Of a stretch of DNA of 5,429 nt, positions 1-5,429 are shown piece by piece. Made by a program: the position numbers and the translations under genes. This DNA comes from Alistipes sp. GTDB lineage: Bacteria > Bacteroidota > Bacteroidia > Bacteroidales > Rikenellaceae. Location of the stretch: contig JAFOYS010000333.1 of NCBI GenBank assembly GCA_017391435.1, forward strand, positions 1 to 5,429. The letters run 5' to 3'. Numbering within the stretch: position 1 is the stretch's first letter; every line of letters begins with the position of its first letter. The notes under the pieces were generated by a model. The model was not told the origin of the DNA. It worked only from the letters and a program-made list of their open reading frames with translations, and searched no databases.

Positions 1-2442
1 GTAGAAGTTAAAGTTTACAGAAGCAAACCAGTTGTTGTTGCTACGATAGTCAATGCCGATATTTGCAGCAACCTGTGGAGTGCTCTCAACATAGAAGTTC
101 TTCCAGTTAACCTTGTCTACAAGATCAATCTCAGCACTGTTGTCGATAATCTGTACAAAGTTAGGGTTTGATGTGTAACGGTAGTCACCATAGTTCAGCG
201 CACCCTGAATTGCAATACCGTTCCAGATTGGACCAGTAAATGCAAACTCAACACCATAGTAACGCGTGTCAATGCCTGACATAGCAAAGTTAGTAAATGA
301 AGACTGTGTGTCGTCATAGAATGAGATAACCTTTGCCTGATCGTTCATCTTTGTGAAGTATCCCGATACGCGAGCCTTGATATATGGCAGGTTGAGATTA
401 TAGGTAAGCTCAGCACTGTAAATCTTCTCTGTGCTCAATCCAGGGTTAGACTGGTTACGAGTACGAGGAGATACAAATGCAGCAGCAAACTTCGGCGCGT
501 CTGCAATCGCAGCAGCATTGAGCGCGATAGAGTGAGCACCAGAGAAGCGATAGCTAAATGCAGCCTTTGCCTTGTAGGTAAGGAAGTTAAGGTGAGCAGA
601 GTCGCCAAAAGAGTCATTGCCATTAGGGAACAGACCCTTACGCCATAGACCCTGACGCCACATTGAGCTGTAGCCAATCTCGCCACCAAGATTCATATTA
701 AAACCTCCGTAGGTCATAGAGTACTGAGCCCAAGCCTGTGCCTGACGGATGTGTGCGTAGTAGTCGTAGTTATACTTATCACCCTCCTTAACTACGCGAG
801 CGTGGCCGTTAGCAAGGTAGTAATCTACATCGTTCTGGTATGCAATAATGTCGCTACCCTTATCTCTCTCTGCAAACTTGTCAATATCGAGCCAGTAGCT
901 ACCACCAAGAAGATCCTTAATAGTGCTGTAGTACTCAGTACGGTTTACGCGAGCCTTAAGACCACCGACAATAGAGTGGTTTCTATTGAACTGGTGAGAG
1001 ATGTTTGCAACAAAGTTGTAGTCAATCTGGTCTGTATGACGCTCCTCAATCATATAGTTAGAGCGGAAACCCTGAGCATAAGCAGCCGTTGTGGGATCCT
1101 CGCGACGGTTTGCGTTGATCATCTGGTCAAAGTTAATGCGACCATTCCAAACAGCCATAGCACCAAGAGCTGCGTTGATATAGTTCTCTACCTGCTCGTC
1201 AGTTGTTGCCTGGAAGATACCAGGAATCTCTGGAGTAATCTGGCTAAGGTAGTTTGATGGCAGATAGCGGTAGTAGTCTGGACGAGGGTCTGCTCCATCC
1301 TTCCAAGTAAGGGCAGAGTAGCCGTTAAAACCAAAGCGAACAGATGTAGCTGCAGTAAGTCGAGTCTTGTCACTAATGTCGTAGATGTAGTTGAGCATAA
1401 CAATTGGCTCGTGAGTGCGGCGTACACGGGTGTTACGCAGTTTGCCATTTTGATAACCGACATTAGGGTTGTAGTAGTTGCTTCCAAATAGGTCGTATGC
1501 CTCCTGTGTAGATGCCTGCTGAGCTCCACGCTGTCCTGGAGTGCCGAGTATGGTAAGGGCAAGACGGTGCTTTGTGCCAAAGAGCTTCTCAACAGAGGCA
1601 AAATAGCCGTATGAGTTGTAGTAGATACCATCTACATAACCATTACCGCCCTGGCGAGTAGAGACAGAAAAACCGTATGACCAACCATTGTCAAGAGCAC
1701 CTGATGCATATGATACCATAGCACGCCAACGGTACATCTGGTTAGCATTTGATACACTAACACGGAAGCCTTTACGCATCTGCGATGCACGAGCGTTTAC
1801 ATTTGTAGTTCCGCCGATACCGCCAACACCAAATGTTGTAGGGGTAAGACCTGAGCTGTTCTCCTGATTACGAGTAGCGTCGTTAAGTCCGCTCCACAGT
1901 GACCAAGGGCCATAACCTGTAATAGCATCGTTAAAACGGATACCGTTCAGGTATACATCCTGATACATTGAGTCGTAACCACGAACATTGAATCGCATCT
2001 CGCTAAAGCGGTATGATGCAATGCTGTTATAAAGATCCTTTGATGAGCTCAGAGACGAAGGCAGTGCCTGGGTGTCAGATGCAGATGAGTCGTTGTCAAA
2101 CTCTGCAAAGATAGAGTCATCCATAATCTCGTTCTGAAGAGAAGGAACGATAATTACGCTGTGTAGATCGCGCATATTCTGACCTACACGCACAACCATC
2201 TCGAGTGTCTCAAAGTCTGGAGCGGTAAAGGTTAGACGGTAGTCTCCCTGAGCAAGCTCTGGGAAGGTAAACACACCATTGTCATCGGTAGTTGTGGTCT
2301 GACCTGTAGCGTCAATTGTAACCTTGACAAGTCCTACTGCAACACGACCGTTACGCGAGACAACTTGACCCTTAATGCCTCCTTGTGCATAGGCGGCAAA
2401 GCTAAATAGGGTCAGTAATGTAAGGAGTAAAAGTTTTTTCAT
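1..2442 (-). CDS. TonB-dependent outer-membrane receptor, C-terminus cut by window edge
   Basis: The frame is open from the ATG at 2442 to base 1, giving 814 codons without a stop; the true end lies outside the window. Residues 1-20 form a type I signal peptide (MKKLLLLTLL..., cleavage likely after AYA, before Q20). Residues about 23-98 look like a carboxypeptidase-regulatory-like beta-sandwich (GGIKGQVVS, then DDNGVFTF and GDYRLTF). An acidic linker (about 104-124) follows and may hold the TonB box, though no classic box is visible. The plug is about 126-220, with FNVRGYD and VYLNGIRFND at 151-172 and GVGGIGGTTN at 206-214. From about 225 on, alternating aromatic strands fit the 22-strand barrel (for example DPRPDYYRYLP). 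Receptors of this kind import large substrates across the outer membrane using TonB energy. The start lies 15 bases after the nuclease-fold gene upstream, so co-transcription is likely. The substrate is not shown by sequence; nucleic-acid fragments are inferred from the neighbours. Family assignment is firm, ligand is not. Confidence 0.93.
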   Translation of the reverse strand, partial: MKKLLLLTLLTLFSFAAYAQGGIKGQVVSRNGRVAVGLVKVTIDATGQTTTTDDNGVFTFPELAQGDYRLTFTAPDFETLEMVVRVGQNMRDLHSVIIVPSLQNEIMDDSIFAEFDNDSSASDTQALPSSLSSSKDLYNSIASYRFSEMRFNVRGYDSMYQDVYLNGIRFNDAITGYGPWSLWSGLNDATRNQENSSGLTPTTFGVGGIGGTTNVNARASQMRKGFRVSVSNANQMYRWRAMVSYASGALDNGWSYGFSVSTRQGGNGYVDGIYYNSYGYFASVEKLFGTKHRLALTILGTPGQRGAQQASTQEAYDLFGSNYYNPNVGYQNGKLRNTRVRRTHEPIVMLNYIYDISDKTRLTAATSVRFGFNGYSALTWKDGADPRPDYYRYLPSNYLSQITPEIPGIFQATTDEQVENYINAALGAMAVWNGRINFDQMINANRREDPTTAAYAQGFRSNYMIEERHTDQIDYNFVANISHQFNRNHSIVGGLKARVNRTEYYSTIKDLLGGSYWLDIDKFAERDKGSDIIAYQNDVDYYLANGHARVVKEGDKYNYDYYAHIRQAQAWAQYSMTYGGFNMNLGGEIGYSSMWRQGLWRKGLFPNGNDSFGDSAHLNFLTYKAKAAFSYRFSGAHSIALNAAAIADAPKFAAAFVSPRTRNQSNPGLSTEKIYSAELTYNLNLPYIKARVSGYFTKMNDQAKVISFYDDTQSSFTNFAMSGIDTRYYGVEFAFTGPIWNGIAIQGALNYGDYRYTSNPNFVQIIDNSAEIDLVDKVNWKNFYVESTPQVAANIGIDYRSNNNWFASVNFNFY

Positions 2443-2457
2443 ATAATACGGTTAAAA
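2443..2457 (-). other. 15-base intergenic leader of the receptor gene
   Basis: Between the TAA ending the phosphodiesterase gene and the receptor ATG at 2442 the minus strand reads TTTTAACCGTATTAT. It lacks a Shine-Dalgarno sequence and has no terminator, so the receptor is probably translated from the same mRNA as the two enzymes. The bases just before and after the ATG (TATATGAAAAA) match those of the phosphodiesterase gene. Confidence 0.6.
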
Positions 2458-3492
2458 TTATTTACCTATATAAATGTAAACAGGAAGGTGGTCTGAGAAA
2501 CCGTTCTGGAAGTTGTTACCTACAAAGGTTCTTAGTGGGTAGTTCTTATACTGACCCTCTCGCTGCATCATATATGGGCGAGAGAAGATATTTCCGTAGA
2601 ACTTGCTACCCTCAGCGCGCTGGAGTTTAATTCTGCCAGTAGAGCCTGTTGCAAGATTCTCTGAAACGATAATATTATCAAACAGATTCCAAGAGTCGCG
2701 GTAACCAAGAGTACCATAGCCAGCCTTCAGTAGGGCAATGTATGGGCTGTAGAGGTCGCCAGCATTGAGTTTCTTGATATTCTCGCGAGCGCCCAGAGTC
2801 TCGGTAATGCTCTTGTCTGTTGCATCGTCGTTAAGGTCTCCCATAATCACTACCTTTGTATTAGGGTTTGCAGTAAGCACCGAGTCGGCAATTTTACGAC
2901 ACTGTGCAGCAGCAGCCTCACGCTTTGGGTCAGAAGCACTCTTACCGCCAAGACGAGATGGCCAGTGAGTTACAAGGAAGAAGAATGGCTCGCCCTCAAT
3001 AGTTCCCCACATAGTGACAAGGTCACGGGTGTAGAAGTTCTCATAGCCAGGCATATGGAACTTATGAGCCTTGCTGCCCTCAAGTTTGAATACCTCTGGA
3101 CGATAGAGAAAAGCACAGTCAACACCACGGCGATCTGGCGAGTCGTAGTGGACAATGCGGTAGTTACCGTGAGCCATCTTAGGCTGTGCAATTAGATCCT
3201 CAAGCACCAGTCGGTTCTCAATCTCAGATACACCAATAACTGCTGGGAAAACACGGTTAATTGCCGCCATATCAAAGAAAACTTTGTCCATATTGCTCTG
3301 TTTTCTCTGATACTTTGAGCTGTTCCATTTTTTATCGCCCGATGGCAGGAACTCCTCGTCCCACTTGTCAGGGTCGTTGATTGTGTCAAACAGGTTCTCA
3401 AGGTTGTAGAAGACAACCATATGAGGCTTCTGTGCAAAACAGCTCAACAGTACACCTGCAACAAGCAGAGTCGTTAAAAATAGCTTTTTCAT
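2458..3492 (-). CDS. Exported endonuclease/exonuclease/phosphatase family protein
   Basis: This 344-residue protein has the EEP (DNase I-like) fold, which hydrolyses phosphodiester or phosphate ester bonds with a divalent metal. Ordered motifs are visible: YNLENLFD near residue 29 (metal-site Asn), VSEIENR with Glu90 (metal ligand), HYDSPDRRGVD at 115-125, THWPSR with His176, GDLND at 218-222 (Asp219/Asn221) and FSDHLPV at 332-338 with the catalytic Asp-His pair 334/335. All key residues are present, so it should be active. The N-terminus is a signal peptide. Cleavage before Gln21 (CFA-Q) by signal peptidase I is the simpler reading, but Cys18 in LLSC leaves lipoprotein processing possible; there is no acidic surface-export signal after it. 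It starts 12 bases after the BACON-nuclease gene and ends 15 bases before the receptor gene, so it belongs to their operon. The substrate is unknown: DNA, RNA or a nucleotide or sugar phosphate are all possible within the family; nucleic acid is favoured by context. Confidence 0.95.
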   Translation of the reverse strand: MKKLFLTTLLVAGVLLSCFAQKPHMVVFYNLENLFDTINDPDKWDEEFLPSGDKKWNSSKYQRKQSNMDKVFFDMAAINRVFPAVIGVSEIENRLVLEDLIAQPKMAHGNYRIVHYDSPDRRGVDCAFLYRPEVFKLEGSKAHKFHMPGYENFYTRDLVTMWGTIEGEPFFFLVTHWPSRLGGKSASDPKREAAAAQCRKIADSVLTANPNTKVVIMGDLNDDATDKSITETLGARENIKKLNAGDLYSPYIALLKAGYGTLGYRDSWNLFDNIIVSENLATGSTGRIKLQRAEGSKFYGNIFSRPYMMQREGQYKNYPLRTFVGNNFQNGFSDHLPVYIYIGK

Positions 3493-3504
3493 ATAGTTTG
3501 TTTA
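3493..3504 (-). other. 12-base intergenic leader of the phosphodiesterase gene
   Basis: Between the TAA of the nuclease gene and the ATG at 3492 the minus strand reads TAAACAAACTAT. It has no Shine-Dalgarno sequence and is A/T-rich, as is usual in Bacteroidota. There is no room for a promoter or terminator, which supports co-transcription and probably re-initiation after the upstream stop. Confidence 0.6.
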
Positions 3505-4683
3505 TTAAAAATTACTCCAATCATTTATATTTTTCTGGCTCTTAACCTTCTCTGCAATGGCTGGATTAAGATTGCGAAAGAAAGTTACGCCAGCGCGCTT
3601 CTCAATTTCGGCAATAGAGACCACTGCATTTCTATGCTCAACTTTATCTGCGCTTGCCTGATTTTCGTAGAGAAAACCGATAGCCTTAATCTCATCGGCA
3701 TTGGTAATCTGAGAGATACTCTTCTTTGTATTACCCGCCTTAGTGCGTAGAAGCAACTTGTAGCAGTGACTCGGACGGGCGATAGTTCTACCGCGTGAGG
3801 TAAATTTCTGTCCATCCTCAAACAGCGTGCCTACAACAACATAGAGAGTATCGGCACAGATAGCTCCTCGTACTTTACCCTCAAGTTGACCCCAAATGCC
3901 CTGATTGAAGGTGCTGTTCTGTGGCATCATATTGGTTGCGTAGAAAGTCTGTGCATTGGTCTCGTATGTGCTATAGCGAGATGCCGATGGGAGCATATGT
4001 CCACGATCAAGCTGTCTATTTCCGCCATCGTTATAACCACCTGAAACAATATTCTGCTGGATATTTACAGGTAGCGCTGGGTCAAATGCCCACGCATTTG
4101 TACGGCTCAGTGATGGACTTACATAGCAGCTATGGAGCGGATATGCAACCCAGTGAGAAACCAACTTATCTGTATCGTAACAGATAGAGTAGTTGCGGAC
4201 ATACTTGCCGTTAGAGAGAGTTGTATAATATGTTTTGTGAATTAAATCTTCGTTGTCAATCATCTCAGGCTGCTCGGCCCAATTACGGTCATAGAACGAG
4301 TTTTCAGGAACGCCATACTGCTCAAAAGTGAACACTTCGCTATAACCGTCAGTGAATTTTATTTGGAGAGTCGCTGTGCGCGAATCTGTTGTTGTATTTG
4401 TCGTAAGGTAGATTGTAGCAGTTGTGCCAACCTTTCCCTTCTTTGTAATTTGTTCGTTGCTATCGCTGAATGATGCCCATTCATATCCCTCAACGATAGC
4501 AGCGCTCCAGTCGAAACGAGCATCGCCGGAGGTGGTCAGTGTAACGCTCTGCTCATCCCAGCCAAGAGTGGTGCGAGAGAGTGTTGCTTTAGACTTGTAT
4601 GGCGACCAAGGATCCTCAACGCTACAAGCCAAAAATGTAGTTACTGTAAGTGCAAGAAGCACTAAAGTGAAAAGTTTTTTCAT
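3505..4683 (-). CDS. BACON-domain lipoprotein with DNA/RNA non-specific endonuclease domain (NUC1 type)
   Basis: This 392-residue protein starts with a lipoprotein signal ending in FLAC, so Cys20 should be lipidated. The next residues, SVED, are acidic, as in Bacteroidota surface-export signals, which suggests it faces outward. Residues about 33-124 resemble a BACON domain: DWS near 58-60, then RTATLQIKF and a closing FEQYG at 120-124. Residues about 150-370 form a Serratia-type nuclease: QLDRGHM with catalytic His229 in the DRGH motif, ATNMMPQ at 249-255, and FNQGIWGQLE, whose Asn260 and Glu268 keep the same spacing as Serratia Asn119 and Glu127. The family cuts single- and double-stranded DNA and RNA using Mg2+. 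Four further cysteines (168, 186, 276, 307) could form disulfides. BACON is normally linked to glycoside hydrolases, so its pairing with a nuclease is notable; here it may act as a spacer or as a surface or DNA-binding module. First gene of a tight run with the phosphodiesterase and receptor genes. A terminator-like hairpin precedes the start. Confidence 0.95.
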   Translation of the reverse strand: MKKLFTLVLLALTVTTFLACSVEDPWSPYKSKATLSRTTLGWDEQSVTLTTSGDARFDWSAAIVEGYEWASFSDSNEQITKKGKVGTTATIYLTTNTTTDSRTATLQIKFTDGYSEVFTFEQYGVPENSFYDRNWAEQPEMIDNEDLIHKTYYTTLSNGKYVRNYSICYDTDKLVSHWVAYPLHSCYVSPSLSRTNAWAFDPALPVNIQQNIVSGGYNDGGNRQLDRGHMLPSASRYSTYETNAQTFYATNMMPQNSTFNQGIWGQLEGKVRGAICADTLYVVVGTLFEDGQKFTSRGRTIARPSHCYKLLLRTKAGNTKKSISQITNADEIKAIGFLYENQASADKVEHRNAVVSIAEIEKRAGVTFFRNLNPAIAEKVKSQKNINDWSNF

Positions 4684-4690
4684 TGGTATT

Positions 4691-4727
4691 AAAAATCCCC
4701 TCCCGACAGTCTCCCATCGGGAGAGGG
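4691..4727 (-). terminator. Rho-independent terminator-like hairpin between DUF5689-like gene and nuclease gene
   Basis: Read on the minus strand, a G/C-rich stem pairs CTCCCGA (4723-4717) with TCGGGAG (4706-4700) around a 10-base loop, then three more G:C pairs (4727-4725 with 4699-4697) after one bulged base at 4724. It is followed by A and a run of five T (4695-4691), as an intrinsic terminator needs; the plus strand has no such T run, so it acts on minus-strand transcripts only. It sits 22 bases after the TAG of the upstream gene and 7 bases before the ATG of the nuclease gene. No consensus Bacteroidota promoter (TTTG plus TAnnTTTG) was found between the two genes. It may end most transcripts of the upstream gene, be read through in a controlled way, or affect translation of the nuclease gene. 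Confidence 0.75.
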
Positions 4728-4749
4728 TTGTAAAGTTTCAAAAATGTGA

Positions 4750-5429
4750 CTACTCGAATGCCACAGTGATATCCTTGATACGAACCTGACCTTCAGAAGC
4801 TGTAGCAATGAACTTATCTACGCTACCTGACCAAGTAATTGTACCATTATCCTTGTTACCTACAGCATTATTAGCGCCCTCAACAGTCATATCAAGAGCG
4901 TAAGTATCTGCATAGGTTACATTAATGTTTACATTCTTAACCTTCTGACCTGCAACTGGAACGATTACAAATACAAAGCTCTTGTAAACGCGGATATGGT
5001 CATCCTTTGCCGCTACTGGAGCAGAGGTAGATGTATTCTGATAGTAACCTATCTTCACGCCATCAACAGTTGTGTAGAATCCCTTGCCATAAGTTGCGTC
5101 AGTTTCCTCTGCCCAAGTAAGTGAAGCGTTGAGTACTGTAGAGATGCTTGACACTGGAGTACCAGGTGTTGGATCTGGCTCTGGAGTTGGATCTGGCTCT
5201 GGCTCTGGAGTTACAGTGCCGTCAAAACGAGCACCTGTAAGGCCTGCAAAGTCAGAATCCTGTGCAAAGATAATCTGCATTGCGCCCTTGTTGATAGAAG
5301 AGATACCCTTGATAGTACCTGAACCCTGAGCAACAGTCTGTGCTCCGTAAGTTGCATACTTAGATGAGAATACAACAAACTTGTTACCAGCAGCATCCTC
5401 TACATTGATAGATGTGTGAGCGCCACCCA
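4750..5429 (-). CDS. DUF5689-like modular extracellular protein, N-terminus cut by window edge
   Basis: The frame is open from the right edge (first full codon at 5427) to the TAG at 4750, giving 225 visible residues. The ATG at 5280 is internal: the reading frame upstream of it codes for a continuous domain. Visible residues 1-69 contain GSGTIKGISSINKGAMQIIF, then FAGLTGARFDG. This is the pattern I associate with the end of DUF5689, an OB-fold-like domain of secreted Bacteroidota proteins. Residues about 70-91 are a Pro/Glu/Asp/Thr linker built from TPEPDP repeats. Residues about 92-225 form a beta-rich module with IRVYKSFVFV, TITWSGSVDKF and a closing GQVRIKDITV, a C-terminal type common in Bacteroidota surface proteins. 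No catalytic motif is seen. It lies 66 bases upstream of the lipoprotein nuclease gene on the same strand. A binding or accessory role in substrate capture is inference. A signal peptide or lipobox is expected in the missing part. The DUF5689 call is from memory of the family pattern, not a profile match. Confidence 0.8.
   Translation of the reverse strand, partial: GGAHTSINVEDAAGNKFVVFSSKYATYGAQTVAQGSGTIKGISSINKGAMQIIFAQDSDFAGLTGARFDGTVTPEPEPDPTPEPDPTPGTPVSSISTVLNASLTWAEETDATYGKGFYTTVDGVKIGYYQNTSTSAPVAAKDDHIRVYKSFVFVIVPVAGQKVKNVNINVTYADTYALDMTVEGANNAVGNKDNGTITWSGSVDKFIATASEGQVRIKDITVAFE
5171..5212 (-). repeat. Short direct repeats encoding a TPEPDP-type linker
   Basis: An 18-base unit (5171-5188) is repeated next to a 24-base variant (5189-5212) that carries one extra six-base GGCTCT insertion. 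On the minus strand they encode TPEPEPDP followed by TPEPDP, a flexible, acidic, proline-rich linker between the two visible domains of the DUF5689-like protein. Units of 6, 18 and 24 bases keep the frame, so slippage would change linker length without breaking the gene. Confidence 0.85.

Noticed and set aside
751..1257. Open frame of 168 codons on the plus strand
   Set aside because: It lies wholly antisense to the receptor barrel. Its Val/Leu/Thr-rich product reflects complementary Tyr, Asn and Gln codons of the receptor, and it shows no recognisable domain or leader.
1188..1631. Open frame of 147 codons on the minus strand
   Set aside because: It overlaps the receptor gene in another frame. 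The receptor frame gives coherent barrel sequence over the same bases, while this one is Leu/Thr-rich and low in complexity.
3505..4683. The nuclease as a secreted toxin or type VI effector
   Set aside because: It has a lipoprotein signal, no toxin-delivery domain, and no adjacent small immunity gene; its neighbours are a receptor and a second exported hydrolase.
4684..4749. A Bacteroidota-type promoter for the nuclease operon in the gap
   Set aside because: A TTTG occurs near 4741-4737 on the minus strand, but there is no TAnnTTTG at the right distance, and the hairpin fills the region.
4750..5280. A complete 176-residue gene starting at the ATG at 5280
   Set aside because: The frame stays open for 49 more codons to the window edge and encodes the start of the same domain; the ATG is an internal Met, and no signal peptide follows it.
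5129..5329. Gly/Ser-rich open frame on the plus strand
   Set aside because: It is the antisense reading of the TPEPDP linker repeat; the GSGSGVGSGSG pattern is a by-product of that repeat.
1..5429. A classical polysaccharide utilization locus with a SusC/SusD pair
   Set aside because: No SusD-like lipoprotein, glycoside hydrolase, polysaccharide lyase or regulator is present; the only enzymes are phosphodiesterase-type. A SusD to the left of the window cannot be excluded.

Overview
The window looks like chromosomal DNA of a gut-type Bacteroidota, most likely order Bacteroidales. The evidence is an outer-membrane TonB-dependent receptor with an N-terminal carboxypeptidase-regulatory-like domain, a BACON-like domain on a surface lipoprotein, a DUF5689-like protein, starts reading MKKL with A/T-rich leaders and no usual Shine-Dalgarno, and strong use of CAG, GAG and AAG codons. 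I cannot name the genus from the sequence alone. All genes are on the minus strand, and there is no rRNA, tRNA, CRISPR array or mobile element.

Layout in transcription order, from high to low coordinates. (1) 5429-4750 is the 3' part of a secreted, modular protein: a DUF5689/OB-like segment, a Pro/Glu/Asp linker and a C-terminal beta-rich module. Its 5' end lies outside the window. (2) 4749-4684 is a 66-base gap with a terminator-like hairpin and U-tract ending 7 bases before the next start codon. (3) 4683-3505 encodes a lipoprotein with a BACON-like domain followed by a DNA/RNA non-specific (NUC1, Serratia-type) endonuclease. (4) 3492-2458 encodes an exported endonuclease/exonuclease/phosphatase-fold enzyme. 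(5) 2442 to the left edge is a TonB-dependent receptor (814 residues visible) whose C-terminal end is cut off. The last three genes are 12 and 15 bases apart and almost certainly form one operon.

The gene set suggests one working hypothesis. A surface-anchored nuclease cuts extracellular DNA or RNA, the DUF5689-like protein may bind substrate or act as a partner, the receptor imports fragments across the outer membrane with TonB energy, and the second phosphodiesterase processes fragments in the periplasm or at the surface. This would resemble a polysaccharide utilization locus with nucleases in place of glycoside hydrolases and no SusD visible here. The enzyme families are clear from motifs. 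The joint function and the substrate of the receptor are inference.
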